Positions 36,113 to 44,341 of a stretch of 64,000 nucleotides of DNA are shown piece by piece. Positions within the stretch are counted from its first letter, which is position 1; every line of letters starts with the position of its first letter. Location: NCBI GenBank assembly GCA_002482965.1, contig DLGZ01000027.1:68181-132180 (forward strand), given 5' to 3'. The notes below the pieces were generated by a model that saw only the letters and a list, made by a program, of their open reading frames with translations, was not told where the DNA came from and did no database searches. Position numbers and translations under genes: made by a program. The DNA is from Verrucomicrobiaceae bacterium UBA7681 (GTDB lineage: Bacteria > Verrucomicrobiota > Verrucomicrobiia > Verrucomicrobiales > Verrucomicrobiaceae).

Positions 36113-36421
36113 TTAGGGAATGTTGTGTGGCTGCTAGGAATGGACAGATTTTATCATTAAAAATACATTTAGAAACACCATTTTGCATGTGAAACTGCCA
36201 TGAGGGATTCCCTGCTGGAATCATGTCGGCCAAGCTGTGGCATGACCAAGCTGGTTTTAGTAACAAAACAGCAACATATCAACAAGGCATGTCTTCAAAC
36301 TTCTTCGATGAACTTGAAGTGAAGTTGCTTCCCCGAGTTGGGGGCATGTGGAGGTGTTCAACGCGGCAGGGTCTCCTTGCGGCGATGTCAATCCCATGCC
36401 AGCCGCTTTGAGCAGCAAATA
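36113..36421. other. Intergenic stretch of 309 bases without a recognised gene
   Basis: Only short frames with no coding character are present. The part near 36120-36190 is AT-rich and probably contains the promoter of the downstream (minus-strand) cassette. No terminator-grade hairpin or repeat was seen. Confidence 0.5.
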
Positions 36422-37027
36422 TTACAAGTTCTTGGTTTTGCCGGAGGTGTCTTTTTTGGACGGCGGAACCAGTTCATCTGCCAGGCGTTGCAGTCCTTGA
36501 TGGATGGACTTTGGCCCGAGGTCATACTTCTGCACAAACTCCATCGGCAGATCATCCGTTTTCACCTGCAGGTTGGCCACTCCATCTTCGTGCAGAAAAG
36601 CGATTGCATCGTCGTTGATCTTGAAGATTTTCGCATTGTGCAGGGCTGGACGTCCCATAAGCCTGAGCTCCGGGATCACGGTGCCGAGGGCAGATGCGCG
36701 GGCTTTCTCCACGGCTGTCGCCATAGAATCCGCCAGATATCTGATTTCACCGGTCAGTTTGCGCTCCAGAGTGTCCAGAAGGTCACGCTGCCGAATGACT
36801 TCCGCCATGCGCGCCGCCAGTTTATCCAGTTTATCTTGGGCGGTTTTAATTTCGGTCCATTCCTGCCGGCGCAGTTCTGCTGTCTCCCGGGCCGTCTCGG
36901 CCCGGGCTTTCAATTCGGCAAGCTCCGCCTTGAGTTGGTCGAGCTTGGAAAGGTACTCGTAGCCTCCCAGGACACAGGTGATCAAAAGCAGGGCTTTGAG
37001 GAGGGATGAGAAACGAAATTCGAACAC
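36422..37027 (-). CDS. Membrane-anchored coiled-coil protein (cassette copy 2)
   Basis: A 201-residue protein. An N-terminal membrane segment (about 9-24) is followed by a long coiled coil (about 26-115, DQLKAELAELKARAETARET) and a compact domain (about 120-175: LRLMGRPALHNAKIFKINDD, AIAFLHEDGVANLQVKTDDL and KYDLGP). The order anchor/coiled-coil/strand pair/D-L-P/Y-D-L-G-P matches the first two-thirds of the protein at 34831-35754; the C-terminal extension is lacking. It follows the lipoprotein gene, so the cassette is duplicated in tandem. Confidence 0.75.
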   Translation of the reverse strand: MFEFRFSSLLKALLLITCVLGGYEYLSKLDQLKAELAELKARAETARETAELRRQEWTEIKTAQDKLDKLAARMAEVIRQRDLLDTLERKLTGEIRYLADSMATAVEKARASALGTVIPELRLMGRPALHNAKIFKINDDAIAFLHEDGVANLQVKTDDLPMEFVQKYDLGPKSIHQGLQRLADELVPPSKKDTSGKTKNL

Positions 37028-37377
37028 TGTGTGTCGTGGTGTGGATTATTTGGATTGCGCGGCTTTGAAAGCTTCAGCCGCCGGCTTGAGCTTGGCGAAC
37101 TCGGTTTCAATGGCCGACAGCTTGCGCTGCCGGGGGCATTGACAAATTCCAGAGGACGCAGTTGGGTTGCTTTAAACTCGGCTTTTTGGACGATGCTCTT
37201 CAGCGCATCCATGCCTCCGAGTGAGGCGATGTCCTTCTCATGCTGGCGGGTGGCTGCCTCGTCCTTTTTGAATGTGGTCTCGAGTGTGGCGATTTCACGC
37301 TTGAGCTCCGCGTGGCGCTCACATGAGATGCTCGTTAAACAGAGTGCCAGACAACAAAAGAGAAGAGGCGGTTTCAT
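36982..37377 (-). CDS. Small coiled-coil lipoprotein (cassette copy 2), apparently frameshifted
   Basis: The open frame gives 131 residues with a lipobox (SISC, Cys19) and helical sequence (ELKREIATLETTFKKDEAAT) up to about residue 80; the rest turns into Pro/Ser/Arg-rich sequence unlike the beginning. In the neighbouring frame the 3' part reads RQRKLSAIETEFAKLKPAAE and stops at 37046-37048. Restoring one base in the C run complementary to 37132-37136 yields a 110-residue helical lipoprotein, matching the 112-residue paralogue, and leaves an 18-base gap before the next gene instead of a 46-base overlap. A real frameshift or a homopolymer error is likely. Confidence 0.7.
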   Translation of the reverse strand: MKPPLLFCCLALCLTSISCERHAELKREIATLETTFKKDEAATRQHEKDIASLGGMDALKSIVQKAEFKATQLRPLEFVNAPGSASCRPLKPSSPSSSRRLKLSKPRNPNNPHHDTQCSNFVSHPSSKPCF

Positions 37378-37487
37378 GTGGGTGTTCAGGGAATGATCCC
37401 CGCCAGCGGAGGCTTGTAGAATTTAATCTTGAATGGTCTGCTGCGCAACTTCCTTGCCATTCGGCAAACCCATCCTAGCATCGGAGA

Positions 37488-38297
37488 GTGATAGCGATTG
37501 CAACAGCGAGTCAAAAAGGCGGCGTGGGTAAAACCACGTTGTGCATCAATCTCGCTTATTCACTGGCGAGGCGCGGCTGGCGTGTGCTGTTGATTGACAC
37601 GGATCCGCAGGGCGGCGTGGGACTGTCGCTGGCAAAAAGCACGAAGGCACGTGAGGGTTTTCATGAGTTTCTCGTTCGCGGCGGGGATTTGAACAAGATG
37701 GTGGTGCCAACGCGGCTCCCCGAGCTGGAGATCGTGCCCGCCGGGCAGTATGACACCTGCGCCAGGCAGGGCTGGTCGGCGCATGAGGTTCCGGCACGGC
37801 TGGCCGATCTGCTGCGGGGTGCGGAGCTGCGGGGGGTCGATGTCGTACTGATGGACACGGCTGCCGGTATGAGCAGCACGACGGAGGCTGTGGTGAAGGC
37901 CTGTGATTTCGTGGTGCTGCCCCAGCAGGCGGAGCCACTGGCGATCCGCAGCGTGCCACATCTGCTTGAGACACTTGCGCGTTTCCGTGCGGAGGGCGCA
38001 GGCGTGCGCGTGGCGGGCATTTTGCTGACGATGGTGATGCGTGAAAATGAGATGAGCATGAAGGTGGCGCGGGAGCTGCGCGACATGCTGCCTGCGAACC
38101 TGATGTTTCAGCAGAGCATTCCGCGCCTGCCCTCTTTTCTCGAAGCGAGCGCCCTGGGGGTGCCGGTGGCGCTGACGAAGCGCAACCCACCGCCTGAGGC
38201 ACTGATTTTTGACCAGATCGCCGCCGAACTGGAGCAGCGTACTGGATTGACCCACGAACGTGAAAGGGAGCATGGCCATGCAAGTCTCATGGATTGA
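37488..38297 (+). CDS. ParA/MinD-family ATPase
   Basis: A 269-residue P-loop ATPase. The deviant Walker A KGGVGKTT (about residues 10-17), the A' motif LLIDTDPQGG, and the B-type DVVLMDTAAGMSSTTE are intact, so it should bind ATP and dimerise. IPRLPSFLEASALGVPV near the end is typical of ParA/Soj. The start is GTG. No parB or centromere-like repeats lie nearby; instead the gene overlaps by 26 bases a roadblock-like protein, so it may position a protein complex rather than DNA (inference). A kinase gene follows convergently. Confidence 0.88.
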   Translation: MIAIATASQKGGVGKTTLCINLAYSLARRGWRVLLIDTDPQGGVGLSLAKSTKAREGFHEFLVRGGDLNKMVVPTRLPELEIVPAGQYDTCARQGWSAHEVPARLADLLRGAELRGVDVVLMDTAAGMSSTTEAVVKACDFVVLPQQAEPLAIRSVPHLLETLARFRAEGAGVRVAGILLTMVMRENEMSMKVARELRDMLPANLMFQQSIPRLPSFLEASALGVPVALTKRNPPPEALIFDQIAAELEQRTGLTHEREREHGHASLMD

Positions 38298-39198
38298 TGC
38301 CGAGCGGCTCAAGGAGCTGGTGGCGCAGATCGCACCTCAGGAAAGCTGCGTGCAGGAGATGCCAGGCATCATGGAGATTGATACGACGCCTGAATCCTTG
38401 ACGATCCATGGTGCCGAGGAATGGGGATTTGCCATGGACTGGACGGAACCCACCGTGAGACCCGCGCCCACTGTTTCGAGGATTGAAACAGTTTTTGCCG
38501 AATCAGCGCCGCCGCCGGCAGAGATGGAAGATGAATCGGACGATGACGAGCATGGTCAATCACTCCCCGATCAAGCCGCCGCGCTGCCGCTGAGTCGAAT
38601 CCGTGATAAGCTGCGTGCGATTCGCCAACGTGCGACTGACGCAGGCATTCTGACACGCATGAGCGAGATCGCGCCGATGGAGCCGGCATCCCAGGAAAAG
38701 ACAACCGTGTGTGTTCCTGTTGATGATGAAAGTGGCGATGCCGATGAGGATGGCGTCTGCAAAGACGAATCAGCAACTGGCATGGAGCCGGAATACATTG
38801 AGGTTCCGTGGCAGGCACCCGCCTTTGAAATTCCGCAAGGCTCCCGCGAGGTGCGTCTGGCTGCATTTGCCGGCTGGGCTCGGCTGGTGCTGCATGAGGG
38901 CGGCGGACAGGTTCTGGTTATGAGTGATGATGGAGAAGTCCTGTGGGGAGGTGAGGCGAAAGCGGGGTTGGTGCTTTCCACAATGATGGCATGGGGTGCT
39001 GCGATACGTGCGAGCGCGATGTCCGCCTGTGAAACGCCCTTGGTGATTCACCAGCCGCTGGCATCTGGGCATGTGCTTACAGTGATCCCGTGTGAAACAG
39101 CCGCCGGCATGGTGCATGCCGCAGTGGCCGCCCCTGCAGGGCTGAGTCATGAGCAGGCGCACCTGTTGCGTGGTGCCCTGTGTGCGGCGATGAACTGA
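38272..39198 (+). CDS. Protein with acidic linker and C-terminal roadblock-like domain
   Basis: A 308-residue protein. The ATG at 38272 has AAGGGA at good Shine-Dalgarno distance and lies inside the end of the ParA gene, so the two are coupled. The N-terminal part (1-110) contains acidic, low-complexity stretches (DESDDDEHG); a second acidic linker follows. The last 100 residues (LAAFAGWARLVLHEGGGQVL, LWGGEAKAGLVLSTMMAWGA, LTVIPCETAAGMVHAAVAA) have the strand-strand-helix-strand-strand outline of roadblock/LC7 (MglB-like) domains. That assignment is tentative. Confidence 0.65.
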   Translation: MAMQVSWIDAERLKELVAQIAPQESCVQEMPGIMEIDTTPESLTIHGAEEWGFAMDWTEPTVRPAPTVSRIETVFAESAPPPAEMEDESDDDEHGQSLPDQAAALPLSRIRDKLRAIRQRATDAGILTRMSEIAPMEPASQEKTTVCVPVDDESGDADEDGVCKDESATGMEPEYIEVPWQAPAFEIPQGSREVRLAAFAGWARLVLHEGGGQVLVMSDDGEVLWGGEAKAGLVLSTMMAWGAAIRASAMSACETPLVIHQPLASGHVLTVIPCETAAGMVHAAVAAPAGLSHEQAHLLRGALCAAMN

Positions 39199-39231
39199 CA
39201 GAAATCACCCCAGCCGTGGAAAAGAGGCGGT

Positions 39232-41838
39232 CTACTTTTTGAACAGGACCAACTCGTTAATGCCCCAGAAGCTGCTGGATGAGCCGAGTTGTGTGATGCG
39301 CACAAAGCGCCCTTTCTGCGGTGTTTTGAAAACAATCTCGGTCACTGCGCTCCCATCTCCTTGGGCGGCAGGGCTCCACTGCGTGCCTTCGGACGACACT
39401 TCGACTTTGTATTTGCGCGGATAGTCTTGATAGCTGCTCTGGCTGTCGAGGGCCAGTCCGGCAATGTTCTCCTCGGTTGGAAGCTCGACGGTGAACCACT
39501 CGCCGCCCTTCATGGCAGCTCCGGTTGCCCAGCGGGAGCCGGTGTTGTTGTCCACGGCTTTCGCGCAGTCTTCTTTTTTGAGGCTGGCGCTTAGCTTCCA
39601 GGCGCTGCGAGGCTCGATCAAGGCAAGCTTCGTCCTCAGTCGGGTGTTGAGCGGTGTTGGTGGGGTGATGAAATACCAATCACGCACCCGTCCGTCAATG
39701 AGCTGGGTCTGGTCGGATTTCAGGATGATCGAGTAAACAAAGAATTCTGCCAGATAGCCACTGAACTGATCTTGAGGACTGACGCTTCCGCCACTGCTGT
39801 CCTGGCCACGTCCGATCAGCAGCCAGTTCAGCGGCTTGGACGGCGCGGTGGACTTGCCGTCGGAGGAGATGAATGCCTTGCCGTCGGCATCGCGTGCGCG
39901 GAGTTCCACGAGGCCTGTAGTGGCGTTCCAGCTGATGAAGGCGAGGCAGGCCAGCGTGCCGTTCACATCTTTGGAGGTCAGCGTGGGGCTGCCGCCGGCG
40001 TTTTTCACCTCGGCCACGAGGTTCTTCTTTTCATCCACCAGCAGAGACACCGTAGTGCCATCATCATTGCCGAGGGTGAAAACACGCATGGGGAGCTTTG
40101 CGGCATCGGCCTGAAAGGCGATGACGGCGGTGAGTCCTTTTTCGTTGGGAACTCCGGCATCTTTGCTTCCGAAGGGCATGTTCTGCATTTCACTGCCCGT
40201 ATCATCAAGCTCCAGGATGCAGGGCTTGCCATTGCGTGAATGGAAATCGAGCACGACCCGCCCCGGCTTGGGCGTGCCGCCAATTGCGGCCTCCGGCCAG
40301 TTGACGCGCTTGGGAGCATAGTCCGGACTTTTCTGATAACTGCGCAAAATGTTGTCACCACCCCGTTCGGAAATGTCATGCCATTCGATGACAGGCTCAC
40401 TGGCGTTGGCCGCGGCGGGTTTGCCGTCGTCACCTTTACGGTTGGTCAAGATGCCGGTGCTGCCGACATAGAATAGACCGATGCCTCGGTCCACGGGCGG
40501 AAACGCACGGTCCTGTGGGAGCTGAAAGCTGACCTTGGGCGGATTGGACGAGATGCCGATAGCTGACAGCGCCGAATTGCTGGAAGACGAAGCACCTGGC
40601 TTTTTACCAAAGAAAAAGCATCCGCCGATGCCCAGCAGAATCACGCCACCGCCGATGATGGCGATTTGTTTGACCAGCTTCGCGTTTGTCTGAAGGAATG
40701 AAGCGGGAGAAGAGCGGGCAGCAGATGGCTGCCGCTGCTGCGCCGTGACATGCCCGATTCCGGACCTGCGCGGCGCAGGTGCTAGCGGCGTTGTGAGGGC
40801 GGCTAGCTCAACGACAGGCTGCGCGTCTTCAACGATTTCCACTGGCACGGCCTCGGCCACCATTTCGGCATAGAAGGTCTGGGCTTGGGCTTCAGGAGGA
40901 GGATAGTAACCTGTCAGCGGCACCGTGCCTGTTCCGGGGGGCATGCCGGGTGGCATATAAACGGGCTGCGGCGCGTACATGCCCATCCAAGGGCCGTAGG
41001 GGACCATCGTGGGCATTTTTTCCCAGGCGCGGAACTCTTCGATGGCCTGCTGCGCATTGGTCGGGCGGTCATCAGGCTTTTGCGCCATGAGGCGCGCGCA
41101 CCAAGCCCCTAGCCACTGCGGCACGTGAGGGGCGATTTCATGCAGCGGCACCAAGATGTGGTCGATGTGCTTGTCGATGACCTCGGCCATGGAGCTGCCG
41201 TCGAACGCTTTTCTGCCGGAGAGCGCCTCATAGAAGACACAGCCTAGGGAATAGAGATCGGTGCGTTCATCCACGGGCTCACGCGTGAGCTGCTCGGGAG
41301 CCATGTAATAGATGGAACCCATCACCGTGCCTTCCTGGTCCTCCGTCTGCTTGCGTGCGCGCAGTCCTGCCCGTGCGAGACCGAAGTCGATGATCTTCGC
41401 CTGCATGCGGCCGCCGGGAAGACGCTCCACCTTGATGTTCTCAGGCTTGATGTCCCGATGCAGGATGTGGTGCTGGTGCGCCGCGAGCAGGCCTTCGAGT
41501 GTCTGCGAGGCCAGTTCTTTAAAATCATCGTAGGGAAGCGGGCCGCGTGCGACGACGTCTGCCAGGTCTTCGCCCTGCAGCAGTTCCATCACGATGAACA
41601 ACCCTTCGTCATCGCTCGCCACGTCGAAGATGGTCACGATGTTCGGATTGCGCAGGGAGGCGAGTGCGTCAGCCTCACGTCGCAGTTCGGAAGCGACGTT
41701 TTTGTCGACGTCAGCTTCGTTGGCGGTCAGCAGTCGTTTGACGGCGACCCAGCGCTTCAACTGGCTGTCATAAGCACGGAAGACGGCACCAACGCCGCCC
41801 ATGCCGAGCTTTTCATATATTTTATATCGTTCCGCCAT
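39232..41838 (-). CDS. Ser/Thr kinase with LamG-like and discoidin-like extracytoplasmic domains
   Basis: An 868-residue receptor-type kinase. The N-terminal PknB-like domain (about 5-265) has GMGGVGAVF, the Lys of VAVKRL, HRDIKPEN, IIDFGLAR and MAPEQ, so it should be active. A Pro-rich juxtamembrane part leads to one membrane helix (about 388-408, IAIIGGGVILLGIGGCFFFG). Outside, a concanavalin/LamG-like domain (about 560-740) and a C-terminal discoidin/F5-8C-like domain (about 750-868, WFTVELPTEENIAGLALDSQ and RFVRITQLG) would bind glycans. Converges on the ParA/roadblock-like pair. Confidence 0.9.
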   Translation of the reverse strand: MAERYKIYEKLGMGGVGAVFRAYDSQLKRWVAVKRLLTANEADVDKNVASELRREADALASLRNPNIVTIFDVASDDEGLFIVMELLQGEDLADVVARGPLPYDDFKELASQTLEGLLAAHQHHILHRDIKPENIKVERLPGGRMQAKIIDFGLARAGLRARKQTEDQEGTVMGSIYYMAPEQLTREPVDERTDLYSLGCVFYEALSGRKAFDGSSMAEVIDKHIDHILVPLHEIAPHVPQWLGAWCARLMAQKPDDRPTNAQQAIEEFRAWEKMPTMVPYGPWMGMYAPQPVYMPPGMPPGTGTVPLTGYYPPPEAQAQTFYAEMVAEAVPVEIVEDAQPVVELAALTTPLAPAPRRSGIGHVTAQQRQPSAARSSPASFLQTNAKLVKQIAIIGGGVILLGIGGCFFFGKKPGASSSSNSALSAIGISSNPPKVSFQLPQDRAFPPVDRGIGLFYVGSTGILTNRKGDDGKPAAANASEPVIEWHDISERGGDNILRSYQKSPDYAPKRVNWPEAAIGGTPKPGRVVLDFHSRNGKPCILELDDTGSEMQNMPFGSKDAGVPNEKGLTAVIAFQADAAKLPMRVFTLGNDDGTTVSLLVDEKKNLVAEVKNAGGSPTLTSKDVNGTLACLAFISWNATTGLVELRARDADGKAFISSDGKSTAPSKPLNWLLIGRGQDSSGGSVSPQDQFSGYLAEFFVYSIILKSDQTQLIDGRVRDWYFITPPTPLNTRLRTKLALIEPRSAWKLSASLKKEDCAKAVDNNTGSRWATGAAMKGGEWFTVELPTEENIAGLALDSQSSYQDYPRKYKVEVSSEGTQWSPAAQGDGSAVTEIVFKTPQKGRFVRITQLGSSSSFWGINELVLFKK

Positions 41839-42025
41839 CCGGGGTTAAGCACTTGAAAATAAGATAAACAGGAGCAAAGCCCATGTGCCTCCCCTTTGGC
41901 AAGCGGGATATTCCACGAAAATGCTTATGAGCACTTTCTGCTCCGCCTTTGACAAAATGTGGGGGCGCGACACACTGATATCCCCCGTCAACTCTGACGG
42001 GATAGAATCAAACCCGCTCAGCATC

Positions 42026-42502
42026 TTGAAAAAAGTTCTTTTTGTCTGCACTGGCAACACTTGCCGCAGCCCGATGGCGGAGGCGCTTTTCCGTGATCTG
42101 GTCAGGGAACGTGCCGACTACCAAGTCTCCAGCGCTGGTGTGGCGGCCGCTCCCGGTATGCCTGCGAGCAAATATTCGGTGGCTTTGCTCAAGGAGCGAG
42201 GAATCAATCTGGGCAGTTTCCAGAGCCGCATGCTCGACCGGCAGACACTGGAGCAAGCCACGCACGTGTTCGCCATGTCCTCGCACCACATGGCTGCGAT
42301 CGCGGATGAATTCCCTGCGCATTCGGACAAGGTTTACCTTGTATCTGAATTTGTCGCCGAAGATGCCCTGCGGGGCAGAGATATTTCCGACCCCTTTGGA
42401 CAGGGCCGTGCCGCGTATGAAGTGACGCTTCGCGACCTTGAAAAAATTCTACCCAGCCTGCTCGCTTATATTGATCAGACCTGGAAGAAAAATGATGCAT
42501 GA
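42026..42502 (+). CDS. Low-molecular-weight protein tyrosine phosphatase family
   Basis: A 158-residue protein if started at TTG 42026. VLFVCTGNTCRSP provides the P-loop Cys and Arg (CxxxxCR form CTGNTCRS) near the N-terminus; ISDPFGQG gives the catalytic Asp near residue 120. The family also includes arsenate reductases, but the DP motif suggests phosphatase activity. The frame is open back to an ATG at 41885 with intermediate ATGs; family length and the conserved N-terminus (KKVLFVCTGN) favour the TTG. The RpiB-GlyA gene begins 49 bases after its stop. Confidence 0.85.
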   Translation: MKKVLFVCTGNTCRSPMAEALFRDLVRERADYQVSSAGVAAAPGMPASKYSVALLKERGINLGSFQSRMLDRQTLEQATHVFAMSSHHMAAIADEFPAHSDKVYLVSEFVAEDALRGRDISDPFGQGRAAYEVTLRDLEKILPSLLAYIDQTWKKNDA

Positions 42503-42551
42503 CAGCAGCCATCGCCCACCCATCTTCGCCCCTCACCCCCAACGCAAAAAA

Positions 42552-44255
42552 ATGACCAGCACCTCCAACGGCACCCTTCCTCATAAACTCGCCATCGCCG
42601 CCGATCATGGTGGAGTGGAATTGAAAAATGCCGTCGTCGCTCATCTGCAATCCGCCGGTTATGGCGTGGAGGATCTGGGGGTGAATTCACATGATTCAGT
42701 CGATTACCCTGACTATGCAGAGGTGGTCGCTGACAAGGTGCTCTCAGGCGAGGCCGATGCGGGCATTTTGGTATGCACCACGGGCATCGGCATGTGCATC
42801 GCCGCGAACCGCCATGTAGGCATTCAGGCTTCGCTGGTCGGTGACGCGCAGACCGCTGCCATCACGCGGGAACACAACAACTCCAATGTGCTCTGTCTCT
42901 CCGGCAAAAACACTTCGGAGGCCACCGCGAACGAAATCGTGGATGCCTGGCTTAAAACTCCTTTTGCCGGTGGCCGCCATGGCCGTCGGGTGGACAAGAT
43001 GAACGCACAGCCGCACCCGCTCGACATTTTGGAAGCCAATGATCCCGCCGTCGCAGAGATCATTCAGGGCGAGCAGCATCGTCAGCAGGACCACATCGAA
43101 CTCATCGCGAGTGAAAACTTCACCAGCAAGTCGGTCATGGCCGCCCAAGGCAGCTGCCTCACGAACAAGTATGCCGAGGGTTATCCCGGCAAGCGCTGGT
43201 ACGGTGGCTGCGAAGAGGTCGATAAAATCGAGCAGCTTGCCATCGATCGCGCGTGCGAGCTTTTCGGTGCCAAATTTGCCAACGTGCAGCCGCATTCCGG
43301 TTCACAGGCCAATGCAGCGGTTTATTTCAGCGTCCTGCAGCCTGGCGACAAGGTGCTTGGCATGAACCTCGCCCACGGCGGTCACCTCACGCACGGCAAT
43401 CCGGCCAATTTCTCAGGCCGCCTCTACAACTTCTGCCAGTACGGTGTGAATCAGGAAAACGAACTCATCGACTACGACGAACTCGCCGAAGTCGCCATGC
43501 GTGAGCAGCCCAAGATGATCACCGCCGGTGCCAGCGCCTACCCGCGCATCATCGACTTCAAAAAGATGAGCGAGATTGCCAAGAGCGTCGGTGCTTATCT
43601 CTTTGTGGATATGGCCCACATCGCCGGTCTTGTGGCTGGTGGCGCGCATCCGTCTCCGATGGAGTATGCAGACTTTGTCACCACCACCACGCACAAGAGC
43701 CTGCGTGGCCCGCGTGGTGGCATGATCCTCACCAATCGCGAGGACCTCTTCAAAAAGATCCAGAGCCAAGTCTTCCCTGGCGTTCAGGGCGGCCCCCTCA
43801 TGCACGTCATCGCCGCCAAGGCCGTCTGCTTTGGCGAATGCCTCAAGCCTGACTTCAAGGACTACACCGCACAGATCGTCAAAAATGCCCAGGCCCTTGC
43901 TGCCGCGCTCACCGCTCTCGGCTACCGCATCGTCAGCGGTGGCACGGACAACCACCTCATGCTCGTCGATCTTCGTCCGAAGGGTCTCAACGGCAAGGTT
44001 GCCAGCGAGACCCTCGACAAGGCCGCGATCACCGTGAACAAAAACGGTATCCCCTTCGACACTGAGAAGATCACCCTCGGCGGCGGCATTCGCGTCGGCA
44101 CCCCTGCGGTGACGACTCGCGGCATGAAGGAAGCCGAGATGAAGCAGATCGCCGCCTGGATCGACCGTGCGCTGACGAACCGTGACGACGAGGCTGCTCT
44201 GGCTGAAATCCGCAAGGAAGTCAGCGAGACGAACAAGCGCTTCCCACTGCCTTGA
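42552..44255 (+). CDS. glyA: RpiB-GlyA fusion: ribose-5-phosphate isomerase B-type + serine hydroxymethyltransferase
   Basis: A 567-residue two-domain protein. The N-terminal RpiB/LacAB domain (about 1-150) has AADHGGVELKN, DYPDYAEVVA, and CTTGIGMCIAANR (with the likely catalytic Cys), and the closing REHNNSNVLCLSG. The C-terminal part (about 155-567) is a complete SHMT: LIASENFTSKSVMAAQGS, NKYAEGYPGKRWYGGCE, the PLP Lys at 382 in TTTTHKSLRGPRGG, and GLNGKVASETLD. The two could link pentose phosphate and one-carbon metabolism, though no channelling is implied by the sequence. ATG 42552 is chosen; upstream in-frame ATGs at 42492/42495 overlap the phosphatase gene. Confidence 0.93.
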   Translation: MTSTSNGTLPHKLAIAADHGGVELKNAVVAHLQSAGYGVEDLGVNSHDSVDYPDYAEVVADKVLSGEADAGILVCTTGIGMCIAANRHVGIQASLVGDAQTAAITREHNNSNVLCLSGKNTSEATANEIVDAWLKTPFAGGRHGRRVDKMNAQPHPLDILEANDPAVAEIIQGEQHRQQDHIELIASENFTSKSVMAAQGSCLTNKYAEGYPGKRWYGGCEEVDKIEQLAIDRACELFGAKFANVQPHSGSQANAAVYFSVLQPGDKVLGMNLAHGGHLTHGNPANFSGRLYNFCQYGVNQENELIDYDELAEVAMREQPKMITAGASAYPRIIDFKKMSEIAKSVGAYLFVDMAHIAGLVAGGAHPSPMEYADFVTTTTHKSLRGPRGGMILTNREDLFKKIQSQVFPGVQGGPLMHVIAAKAVCFGECLKPDFKDYTAQIVKNAQALAAALTALGYRIVSGGTDNHLMLVDLRPKGLNGKVASETLDKAAITVNKNGIPFDTEKITLGGGIRVGTPAVTTRGMKEAEMKQIAAWIDRALTNRDDEAALAEIRKEVSETNKRFPLP

Positions 44256-44282
44256 GCTGCGTTTAAGTAAGTGATTTTGGAG

Positions 44283-44311
44283 GGAGCGCCTGGCAACGGG
44301 CGCTCCTTTTT
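44283..44311 (+). terminator. Intrinsic terminator after the RpiB-GlyA gene
   Basis: An 8-bp GC-rich stem (GGAGCGCC at 44283-44290, complement at 44299-44306), 8-base loop, then five T. It lies 27 bases after the stop. Confidence 0.88.
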
Positions 44312-44341
44312 ATTTGCGCCTGCGGTCGGCAGTATGCCGCC

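Noticed and set aside
36223..36411. A 62-codon frame in the gap between the two cassettes
   Set aside because: No ribosome site, no domain and no sign of coding composition.
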